Positions 7,622 to 13,780 of a DNA stretch of 18,066 nucleotides are shown here, piece by piece (positions within the stretch are counted from its first letter, which is position 1; each line of letters begins with the position of its first letter). This stretch comes from Clostridiales bacterium UBA4644. Lineage in GTDB: Bacteria; Bacillota; Clostridia; Oscillospirales; Butyricicoccaceae. The DNA is taken from contig DHMK01000074.1 of the NCBI GenBank assembly GCA_002405755.1, positions 1 through 18,066 on the forward strand, written 5' to 3'. A program made the position numbers and the translations under genes. Under the pieces are notes generated by a model. The model saw only the letters and a list, made by a program, of their open reading frames with translations, made no database searches and was not told the origin of the DNA.

Positions 7622-8623
7622 ATGGAAGAGCTCATTACGCTGGATTATGGCAGCGGCGGCAAAAAGACCGCTTCGCTCATCGAGAAGCTGATCCTGCCCC
7701 AGCTGGACAACCCGGCCCTTCGTCAGCTGGGCGACGGCGCGGTGGTCCCCGGCGGGGAGGAGCTGGTCTTCTCCACCGACAGCTTTGTGGTCAGTCCGCG
7801 CTTTTTCCCCGGCGGCGACATCGGCAAGCTGGCCGTCTGCGGAACGGTGAACGACATCTGCATGAGCGGCGGCGAACCGAAGTGGCTCTCGCTGGCGCTG
7901 ATCATCGAGGAGGGCCTGCCCGCGGCCCAGCTGGAGCAGATCCTTTCCTCCGTGGCGAAGGCCGCGAAGGAGGCGGGCGTGTGTATCGTCACCGGCGACA
8001 CCAAGGTGGTGGAAAAGGGCCGGGGCGACGGGATCTATATCAACACCGCCGGCATCGGCGTGCTGCGGCATCCGGGGCTGAGCCCCCGGGCCATCCGTCC
8101 CGGCGACCGGGTGCTGGTCTCCGGCACGGTGGGCGACCACGGCGCCGCCGTCATGCTGGCGCGGAATCAGAATCTGGTCCGGGGCGAGCTGAAGTCCGAC
8201 TGCGCGCCGCTGCACCGGCTGTGCGCCGCGCTGCGGCAGCTGGGGAGCGGGCTGCGGGTCCTGCGGGATCCCACCCGGGGCGGCGTGGCCACCACCCTGT
8301 GCGAGTTTGTGGAGGGGACGGCGCTTTCCATCCTGCTGGAGGAGGCGGACATCCCCGTCCGGCCCGCCGTGGCCAGCGCCTGCGATATCCTGGGGCTGGA
8401 TCCCCTTTACTGCGCCAACGAGGGCAAGCTGCTGGCCGTGGTGGCCCCGGAGCGGGCGGAGGAGGCGCTGGCGCTTCTGCGCGGGCTGCCCGAGGGAGAA
8501 AACGCCGCCGTCATCGGCACGGTGGGCGAGCAGTGGCCCGGGAGAGTGGCCGTGCGCACGGCCCTGGGCGGAACGCGCATCGCAGCCAAGCTGGCGGGCG
8601 CGCAGCTGCCCCGCATTTGTTAG
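7622..8623 (+). CDS. hypE: Hydrogenase expression/formation protein HypE
   Basis: 333 residues of the PurM/AIRS ATPase superfamily. It shows LDYGSGGKKT at the N-terminus, TDSFVVSP, VTGDTKVV and DPTRGGVATTLCEF. The protein ends with the invariant PRIC; C333 is the residue that is carbamoylated by HypF and dehydrated to the thiocyanate that donates CN to iron on HypCD. The intact C-terminus shows that the gene is functional. The start is supported by GAAGAGGTAG directly upstream. It is the last gene of the hypFCDE block; an AT-rich gap of 68 bases follows before the structural genes. Confidence 0.97.
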   Translation: MEELITLDYGSGGKKTASLIEKLILPQLDNPALRQLGDGAVVPGGEELVFSTDSFVVSPRFFPGGDIGKLAVCGTVNDICMSGGEPKWLSLALIIEEGLPAAQLEQILSSVAKAAKEAGVCIVTGDTKVVEKGRGDGIYINTAGIGVLRHPGLSPRAIRPGDRVLVSGTVGDHGAAVMLARNQNLVRGELKSDCAPLHRLCAALRQLGSGLRVLRDPTRGGVATTLCEFVEGTALSILLEEADIPVRPAVASACDILGLDPLYCANEGKLLAVVAPERAEEALALLRGLPEGENAAVIGTVGEQWPGRVAVRTALGGTRIAAKLAGAQLPRIC

Positions 8624-8625
8624 TG

Positions 8626-8654
8626 TTATCCCATGCGAAGGCATATGATATAAA
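8626..8654 (+). promoter_or_regulatory. Possible internal promoter before the structural genes
   Basis: The gap 8624-8691 is sharply AT-rich compared with its surroundings. TTATCC (8626-8631) is 17 bases before TATAAA (8649-8654), and an overlapping TATGAT (8644-8649) is a second -10 candidate. A start here would let the hydrogenase subunits be made at a higher level than the Hyp proteins. The -35 match is poor, and no terminator precedes it, so read-through from hypE is also expected. Confidence 0.33.
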
Positions 8655-8691
8655 TTAGAAAAACAAAAAATACACGATGAGAGGTGGAACA

Positions 8692-9087
8692 ATGCAGGAA
8701 TACAAGAAAATCAGCATCACCAAGGACCAGATCGTTCCCATCGCGCAGAAGATGCGGGCGGCGGGCGTTCCTCTGGCCATGATCCACGGCTTTATCAACG
8801 ACCAGGGCAAGCCCAACGTTTCCTACGAGTATACGGTGGGCAGCGGCATCGAGTCCTACACGGTGGACGGAGAGAGCGTGCTTCCCTCCATCTCCGGGAT
8901 CTACGACCTGGGCGCGGAATGGCCGGAGCGGGAGCTGATGGAGCTGATGGAGGTCACCTTTGAGGGCGTCGATACCTCCAAGCGGCTCTTCATGCCCGAT
9001 ACCATGCTCACCGATCAGGGCCACATTCTGGTGACTCCCATGAAGGAACTGATCGACAATATGCAAGGCAAGGAGGAAGCGAAATGA
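8692..9087 (+). CDS. mbhK: Hydrogenase subunit of the NuoC/30-kDa family (MbhK-like)
   Basis: 131-residue cytoplasmic protein of the 30-kDa (NuoC) family. The conserved part is at 67-103: ISGIYDLGAEWPERELMEL, followed by EVTFEGVDTSKRLFMPD. In complex I and group 4 hydrogenases this subunit packs against the catalytic large subunit, here encoded next with a 4-nt ATGA overlap. An ATG at 8677 is in frame, but the one at 8692 is preceded by GAGAGGTGG at good spacing and is preferred. The family is weakly conserved, so the identification rests on the C-terminal motif plus position. No metal-binding residues are expected or seen. The gene symbol is by analogy with Pyrococcus Mbh. Confidence 0.83.
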   Translation: MQEYKKISITKDQIVPIAQKMRAAGVPLAMIHGFINDQGKPNVSYEYTVGSGIESYTVDGESVLPSISGIYDLGAEWPERELMELMEVTFEGVDTSKRLFMPDTMLTDQGHILVTPMKELIDNMQGKEEAK

Positions 9088-10166
9088 GCTATATCGTCCC
9101 CATCGGACCCTATCATCCCGCGCTGGAGGAGCCGGTCCACGCAAGGCTCTATACCGAGGGCGAGGAGATCAAGTCCGCAGAGGTATTCATCGGCTATAAC
9201 CACCGCGGCATCGAGAAGCTGGCCATGCAGAAGAACTTCATCCAGACCATCACACTGGTGGAGCGCGTCTGCGGCATCTGTTCCCATTCCCACGCCCTGG
9301 CCTATGCCCTGTGTCTGGAGGAGATCGCCGGCGTCCAGGTCCCCAAGCGCGGCCAGTATATGCGCGTGATCGTGGAGGAGCTGGAGCGCCTGCATTCCCA
9401 CTATCTGTGGCTGGGCATCGCCCTGCATCTGGTGGGCCACGACAGCCTGTTCATGCACACCTGGGACGACCGTGAGGCCATCATGGACATGCTGGAGGAG
9501 CTGACGGGCAACCGGGTCAACTACGGCATCGTCACCTTCGGCGGCTCCCGCCGGGACATCACCGACACCCAGATCCAGGACCTGCGGGATATGCTGGACA
9601 AGATCGAGCAGTCCATGCTGCGCCTGAAGGATATCCTGCTGAACGACAAGACCGTGGCCCTGCGCACCCAGGGCGTGGGCGTTCTCACTACGGAGGATGC
9701 GCTGCGCATCGGCGCCGTCGGCCCCCACGCCAGAGCCTCCAACCTGGCCATGGACGTGCGCAAGGACGCGCCCTACAGCAGCTATGAGGATTTCGACTTC
9801 GACGTGGCCGTCTGGCCCAGCTGCGACGTGTTCTCCCGGGTGGTCATCCGCGTTCTGGAGAACTTCTCCAGCATCTCCATCATCCGCCAGGCGCTGGATA
9901 AGCTGCCCAAGGGCCCTGTGAACCTGGGCAACAAGATCCCCAAGATCCCCGCCGGTGAATATATGATCCGCCACGAGGCGCCCCGCGGCCAGCTGACCTA
10001 TAAGGTCGTTACCGACGGCGGCGAGACCAATAAGCGTCTGTCCATCCATGTGCCCACCTTCCGCAACGCTCCCACCGTCCCCACCATGCTCAAGGGCAAT
10101 TCCGTGGCAGACGCGGGCCTGATCATCGCCAGCATCGACCCCTGCTTCTCCTGCATGGACCGGTAA
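9084..10166 (+). CDS. mbhL: [NiFe] hydrogenase large (catalytic) subunit, group 4 / MbhL-like
   Basis: 360 residues, NuoD/49-kDa-like fold. Both halves of the NiFe site are intact: RVCGICSHSH (C63, C66, H70) and DPCFSC (C354, C357). It is therefore a true hydrogenase and not a complex I or Mrp-oxidoreductase homologue, which lack these cysteines. The conserved YNHRGIEKL (38-46) and the ELERLHSHYLWLG stretch fit group 4 enzymes. It should reduce protons to H2 on the cytoplasmic side, taking electrons from subunit J. The chain ends DPCFSCMDR, stopping at the Arg where other large subunits are cut by a protease, so no C-terminal processing seems required. Tight overlap with mbhK; hypA starts 6 bases after the stop, suggesting coupling of synthesis and nickel loading. 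Confidence 0.95.
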   Translation: MSYIVPIGPYHPALEEPVHARLYTEGEEIKSAEVFIGYNHRGIEKLAMQKNFIQTITLVERVCGICSHSHALAYALCLEEIAGVQVPKRGQYMRVIVEELERLHSHYLWLGIALHLVGHDSLFMHTWDDREAIMDMLEELTGNRVNYGIVTFGGSRRDITDTQIQDLRDMLDKIEQSMLRLKDILLNDKTVALRTQGVGVLTTEDALRIGAVGPHARASNLAMDVRKDAPYSSYEDFDFDVAVWPSCDVFSRVVIRVLENFSSISIIRQALDKLPKGPVNLGNKIPKIPAGEYMIRHEAPRGQLTYKVVTDGGETNKRLSIHVPTFRNAPTVPTMLKGNSVADAGLIIASIDPCFSCMDR

Positions 10167-10172
10167 ACCGCG

Positions 10173-10514
10173 ATGCATGAAATGGCCATTACCGAAGGGA
10201 TCATGGAAGCGGCGGTCCCTGCGGCGCAGGCTCAGGGCGCAAAGAAGATCCTGGAGATCCGCCTGAAGATCGGCGAACTCTCCGGCGTGATCCCCGAGTG
10301 CATCCAGTATTATTTCGATATTGTGAGCCAGGGGAGCATCGCCCAGGGCGCAAGGCTCCGGGTGGAAAAGATCCCCGTCACCGTCCGCTGCAGAGACTGC
10401 GGCTACGAGGGCGGGATCGACCGGAAAAAGATCCGCTGTCCCCAGTGCGGCAGCGGGGAGCTGAAGCTCCTTTCCGGCAGAGAATATTATGTAGACAGTC
10501 TGGAGGCGGAATGA
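10173..10514 (+). CDS. hypA: Nickel-insertion metallochaperone HypA
   Basis: 113 residues beginning with MHE, whose His2 is the nickel ligand. A structural zinc site is formed by C73/C76 and C89/C92 (CRDCG and CPQCG). The core (EIRLKIGELSGVIPECIQYYFDIVS, within residues 28-52) is typical. HypA works with HypB to deliver Ni to the large subunit. It sits immediately after the large-subunit gene, inside the structural cluster rather than with hypFCDE. Its stop overlaps the hypB start region by a few bases (ATGATG/TGATG). Confidence 0.95.
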   Translation: MHEMAITEGIMEAAVPAAQAQGAKKILEIRLKIGELSGVIPECIQYYFDIVSQGSIAQGARLRVEKIPVTVRCRDCGYEGGIDRKKIRCPQCGSGELKLLSGREYYVDSLEAE

Positions 10515-11173
10515 TGGAGATCAAGGTCGTAAAGCAGATCCTGGCCTGGAACGAGGACGTGAGCCGTCAGGTCCGGGAGACGCTGGCAGAAAAGAAGGTC
10601 TGTATGATCAACGTGATGGGCTCGCCCGGCGCGGGAAAGACCAGCCTGATCACCCGGATCATCGAGTCCCTGCGGGAAACCTACCGCATCGGCGTCATCG
10701 AGGGCGATATCGCCGGGCAGATCGACGCGGACAAGATCTACGCCATGGGCATCCCGGTGGTGCAGCTCCAGACCGACGGCGCCTGCCATATCGAGGCCAT
10801 GTCGATCCAGCATATGCTTTCCATGTTCGACCTGGACAGCCTGGACGTGCTGCTGGTGGAGAACATCGGAAATCTGGTGTGCCCCGCGGAGTTCAACATC
10901 GGCGAGAGCTTTCGCGTGGCCATCCTCAGCGTTCCCGAGGGCGACGACAAGGTGGAGAAATATCCGCTGATGTTTGCCACCACCGACGCCCTGGTCATGA
11001 ACAAATACGACATGAAGCCGTATTTCGACTTTGACGACGGGCGGGTGGAGCAAAACGCCCGGGATCTGAACGCCCATGTGCAGGTCTTCCGCGTTTCCAC
11101 CCGGACCCGGGAGGGCGAGGACGCGTTTATCCGCTGGCTGAGCGATAAGATCAGCCAAACAATTCATTCGTAA
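10514..11173 (+). CDS. hypB: Hydrogenase nickel-incorporation GTPase HypB
   Basis: 219-residue SIMIBI-class GTPase. It has the P-loop GSPGAGKTS (36-44), VIEGDIAGQID, and the G4 motif MNKYD (162-166). The metal site at the dimer interface is present: C91-H92 in DGACHIEA and C123 in NLVCPAEF. The N-terminus is short and lacks the His-rich stretch or CxxCGC site that stores nickel in some HypB proteins, so it should act purely as an insertion GTPase. Two in-frame ATGs (10511, 10514) are possible; 10514 is 7 bases from GGAGG (10502-10506) and preferred. A 24-base gap separates it from the Mrp-type genes. Confidence 0.95.
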   Translation: MEIKVVKQILAWNEDVSRQVRETLAEKKVCMINVMGSPGAGKTSLITRIIESLRETYRIGVIEGDIAGQIDADKIYAMGIPVVQLQTDGACHIEAMSIQHMLSMFDLDSLDVLLVENIGNLVCPAEFNIGESFRVAILSVPEGDDKVEKYPLMFATTDALVMNKYDMKPYFDFDDGRVEQNARDLNAHVQVFRVSTRTREGEDAFIRWLSDKISQTIHS

Positions 11174-11197
11174 TATTTTGGAAAGGGAGGCGTTCCT

Positions 11198-11743
11198 TTG
11201 AAAAAGGCAACCATTCCGGCAGTCCTCTCCACCAGCGTGATCTGTTATCTTTTCTGGCTGGTGGTGACGGGACAGCTGGCACAGCTGTTCGCTGGCAATC
11301 CAAGCGCCCAGGTCCTGATCGCAGGCGCGATCGTCAGCCTGGCTACCGCGCTGTTCGCGGCACGGTTTTTCATCCACAAGTCCCCGTTTTATCTCTGGAA
11401 CCCCGTTCGTCTGGTCAAGCTCCTGGTCTATGTGCTGCCCGTGTTCCTGTGGGAGCTGCTGAAGGCCAACTGGGACGTGGCCAAGCGGGCTCTGAACCCC
11501 AAGCTGCCCATCAACCCCGGCATCGTGAAGGTCCCCGTGGATCTGAAGGAGGAATATGCCCAGTCCATGCTGGCCAATTCCATCACCCTGACCCCCGGCA
11601 CCATCACCATGGCCACCGCTGAAGAGGACGGACAGCTGAATTACTACATCCACTGGATCGATGTGGCGACCCAGGACAATCAGGAGGCCGGCGACGCCAT
11701 CAAGGGCACCCTGGAAAAGTGGGTAAGGAGGATCTGGGAATGA
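11198..11743 (+). CDS. mbhA: MrpE-like antiporter subunit (MbhA-like)
   Basis: 181 residues of the MnhE/MrpE family. About three hydrophobic segments occupy the N-terminal half (roughly 8-26, 32-52, 65-86), followed by a cytoplasmic domain with the typical KVPVDLKEEYAQSMLANSI and TLTPGTITM pattern. The start is TTG, with GGGAGG (11185-11190) seven bases upstream; no better ATG exists. In Mrp antiporters and Mbh the E subunit stabilises the cation-transport half of the complex. The stop overlaps the next gene by 4 nt. This gene opens a run of eight Mrp-type genes, all coupled by 4-nt overlaps. Confidence 0.9.
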   Translation: MKKATIPAVLSTSVICYLFWLVVTGQLAQLFAGNPSAQVLIAGAIVSLATALFAARFFIHKSPFYLWNPVRLVKLLVYVLPVFLWELLKANWDVAKRALNPKLPINPGIVKVPVDLKEEYAQSMLANSITLTPGTITMATAEEDGQLNYYIHWIDVATQDNQEAGDAIKGTLEKWVRRIWE

Positions 11744-11994
11744 ACGAACTGCTTTGGTTTGGCATCTGCTTCATCGCGCTGGCGCTGCTTCTGACCTACC
11801 GGCTCATCAAGGGCCCCAGCGTTGCAGACCGTGCGGTGTGCGCAGACAGTATGGATATTCTTACCGATATGGCGCTGGTGTGCTTCGCTCTGTATTCCGG
11901 CCGGGGCATCTACCTGGATATCGCCCTGATCACTGCGGTGCTGGGCTTTGTGGGTTCCACCATGATCGCCCGGTATCTGGAGGGCAAACTATGA
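11740..11994 (+). CDS. mbhB: MrpF-like antiporter subunit (MbhB-like)
   Basis: 84-residue membrane protein of the MnhF/MrpF family with three predicted helices. The conserved RLIKGPSVADRAVCADSMD block (about 22-40) lies in the first loop and second helix; the Asp residues are family landmarks. The ATG at 11740 overlaps the previous stop and follows AAGGAGG (11725-11731). An upstream in-frame GTG (11719) is disfavoured. It belongs to the small-subunit cluster E-F-G that, in Mbh structures, forms the putative sodium path. Confidence 0.9.
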   Translation: MNELLWFGICFIALALLLTYRLIKGPSVADRAVCADSMDILTDMALVCFALYSGRGIYLDIALITAVLGFVGSTMIARYLEGKL

Positions 11995-12326
11995 GATATG
12001 TGATCGATTTCTTCATGGCCCTGAGCATCTTCTTCGCTCTGGCCGGCGTGGTGGGCATGCTGCGCATGCCGGACGCCTACTGCCGGATGCAGTCCAGCAC
12101 CAACATCAGCACCCTGGGCATGCTGGGCGTTATCATCGGCGGCGCGTGCTACGCCATCAACGACCTGCATAATTACGAGATGTTCATCAAGCTCCTGATC
12201 CTGGGGCTGTTTTATCTGCTGACCTCTCCCATCTCCGGCCACGCCATCGCCAAGGGCGCGTATCATCACGGCGTGAAGATGGATGAGAAGTCTGTCTGCG
12301 ACAAGTATGGGGAGGATATGGAATGA
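11991..12326 (+). CDS. mbhC: MrpG-like antiporter subunit (MbhC-like)
   Basis: 111 residues, MnhG/MrpG family. Three hydrophobic helices are present, and the segment GVVGMLRMPDAYCRMQSSTN (about 17-36) contains the hallmark RMPD-Y-R motif. The C-terminal tail (about 88-111) is hydrophilic. It starts at an ATGA overlap with mbhB and ends with a 4-nt overlap into mbhD. Together with the E- and F-like subunits it forms the part of the Mrp module remote from the hydrogenase core. Confidence 0.9.
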   Translation: MRYVIDFFMALSIFFALAGVVGMLRMPDAYCRMQSSTNISTLGMLGVIIGGACYAINDLHNYEMFIKLLILGLFYLLTSPISGHAIAKGAYHHGVKMDEKSVCDKYGEDME

Positions 12327-12586
12327 TGCTGAGTGCTCTGTTTTCCCTGAATACGCTGGTGATCGTGGGCATGGTGGTCTCCGCCGTGCTGGCCGTGGCC
12401 TTTGAAAAGCCGCTGTCCTCCGTGATCGCCCTGGGCGTGACCGGCGCGTTTGCGTCGCTGGAGTTCATCCTGCTCCATGCTCCCGATGTGGCCATCTCCG
12501 AGGCCGCCGTGGGCGCGGTGCTGGGGACCGCCATCTTTATCATCGCCATCAAGAAGACTACCCCGAAGGAGGACGAAGAGAAATGA
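12323..12586 (+). CDS. mbhD: MbhD-like subunit (DUF4040, MrpA C-terminal fragment homologue)
   Basis: 87 residues with two to three hydrophobic segments. APDVAISEAAVGA (53-65) is the signature of the DUF4040/MbhD family, which corresponds to part of the C-terminal region of MrpA. A short charged tail (KKTTPKEDEEK) ends the chain. Standalone MbhD together with MbhE replaces the C-terminal part of MrpA in Mbh-type hydrogenases; no full-length MrpA (NuoL-like) gene is present here. The start (ATGATG, first ATG chosen) follows GGAGG by 7 bases. Confidence 0.87.
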   Translation: MMLSALFSLNTLVIVGMVVSAVLAVAFEKPLSSVIALGVTGAFASLEFILLHAPDVAISEAAVGAVLGTAIFIIAIKKTTPKEDEEK

Positions 12587-12951
12587 AAGCGAAACAGCTC
12601 ATCGGCATCCTCGCGGTGGTGGTCATGCTGGTGACCTGCGTGGTCGTTCTGCAGGACACCTACAAGCTCGGCCCCACCTACACCGGCCGGACGGACGTGA
12701 GCCAGCTGCAGGCGGATCCTGACGGCTATACCTCCGATCCGGAGTATACCGATCCCAACGGCATCGCCGGCATCATCATCGACACCAACCTGCAGCAGAC
12801 CATGGCGGCCAACGACGTGGCTCCCATCGTGTTTGACTACCGTGGCTACGATACGCTGGGTGAATCCTTCATCCTGCTGACGGCCATCGCCGGCTCCTAT
12901 GTGATCCTCAGCTCCGGCAAGCACGGCAAAAAGGAGGGCAAGGATCAATGA
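12583..12951 (+). CDS. mbhE: MbhE-like subunit (MrpA C-terminal fragment homologue)
   Basis: 122 residues: an N-terminal membrane helix (about 5-24), a long hydrophilic loop (25-80), then DYRGYDTLGE (85-94) and a second helix (95-110). The DYRG-DTLGE motif is strongly conserved at the end of MrpA and in MbhE, with the final Glu in the ion-path region. The loop 40-62 is Asp/Gly/Pro-rich and should lie outside the membrane. Coupled by 4-nt overlaps to both neighbours. The identity is supported by the motif and by its place between the D- and F-like subunits. Confidence 0.84.
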   Translation: MKAKQLIGILAVVVMLVTCVVVLQDTYKLGPTYTGRTDVSQLQADPDGYTSDPEYTDPNGIAGIIIDTNLQQTMAANDVAPIVFDYRGYDTLGESFILLTAIAGSYVILSSGKHGKKEGKDQ

Positions 12952-13436
12952 AACTGAAAAGCGGAATCCAGGAGAAGAACATCATCCTGAAGTGCGGCGC
13001 AGACGCCCTGCTCCCCTTCGCCATCGTGTTCGGCATTTATGTGATCCTGTTCGGCACCGTCAGCCCCGGCGGCGGCTTCCAGGGCGGCGTCATCGTGGCG
13101 TCTGCCGCGCTGCTGCTCTATCTGGGCTATGGCTACAAGACCACCTCCGGCGCCATCAACGGCGAGGTCCTGCGCATCAACGAGGCCATCGGCGCGACGC
13201 TCTATGTTCTGCTGGGCGCCTGCGGCCTGGTGATGGGCTTCAATTTCTGCACCAATGTGTTTTATGATATCGGCAACGTGGGCGATCTGGTCTCTGCCGG
13301 TACCATCACCTTCATGAGCTGGGCCGTGGGCTATAAGGTCCTCACCGGCGTCGGCTTCCTGCTGCTGCTCATGCTGGGCCTGCTGGCCGCCGGCAGCGAC
13401 GACGAAGCGGAAGAAGAAGGAGGGCAAGCCAAATGA
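12948..13436 (+). CDS. mbhF: MrpB-like antiporter subunit (MbhF-like)
   Basis: 162 residues, MnhB/MrpB family. Four hydrophobic helices; the signature SPGGGFQGG (39-47) follows the first. The tail (SDDEAEEEGGQAK) is strongly acidic and should be cytoplasmic. MrpB-type subunits are part of the cation-transport half of Mrp and Mbh. It begins at an ATGA overlap with mbhE after an AAGGAGG-type site and ends with a 4-nt overlap into mbhG. Confidence 0.91.
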   Translation: MKLKSGIQEKNIILKCGADALLPFAIVFGIYVILFGTVSPGGGFQGGVIVASAALLLYLGYGYKTTSGAINGEVLRINEAIGATLYVLLGACGLVMGFNFCTNVFYDIGNVGDLVSAGTITFMSWAVGYKVLTGVGFLLLLMLGLLAAGSDDEAEEEGGQAK

Positions 13437-13780
13437 TGATCGTCAACTACATCGCCGCCGCCATCCTCATCTCCCTGGGCCTTTATGCGATCCTGTTCAA
13501 GAAGAACCTGATCAAGATCGTCCTGGGCATGGGCATCGTGGACTACGGCATCAACCTGCTGATCGTGAGCATCGGCTACAATGAGGGCGGCACCGCGCCC
13601 ATCTTCGGCTCTGAGCTGACCGCCGGAATGTATTTCGTGGACCCCGTTCCCCAGGCCCTGACCCTGACCAGCATCGTCATCGGCGCCTGCGTGGACGCCA
13701 TGGCCCTTTCTCTGGTCATCAAGCTCTACCAGCAGTATCACACCACCAATGCTGATGAAATAAGGAGGCTCCGCGGATGA
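13433..13780 (+). CDS. mbhG: MrpC/NuoK-like antiporter subunit (MbhG-like)
   Basis: 115 residues, three hydrophobic helices, MnhC/MrpC family and distant relative of NuoK. The signature DPVPQALTLTSIVIG is at 70-84, and GMGIVDYGINLLIVSIG (32-48) forms the central helix. The hydrophilic C-terminus (YHTTNADEIRRLRG) faces the cytoplasm. In Mbh this subunit sits beside the large antiporter-like subunit encoded next, with which it overlaps by 4 nt. Confidence 0.92.
   Translation: MMIVNYIAAAILISLGLYAILFKKNLIKIVLGMGIVDYGINLLIVSIGYNEGGTAPIFGSELTAGMYFVDPVPQALTLTSIVIGACVDAMALSLVIKLYQQYHTTNADEIRRLRG

Noticed and set aside
10137..10166. Large subunit truncated by a frameshift at its C-terminus
   Set aside because: The frame contains the full DPCFSC motif and ends just after it; hypA starts 6 bases later with its own invariant MHE, leaving no room for a lost extension.
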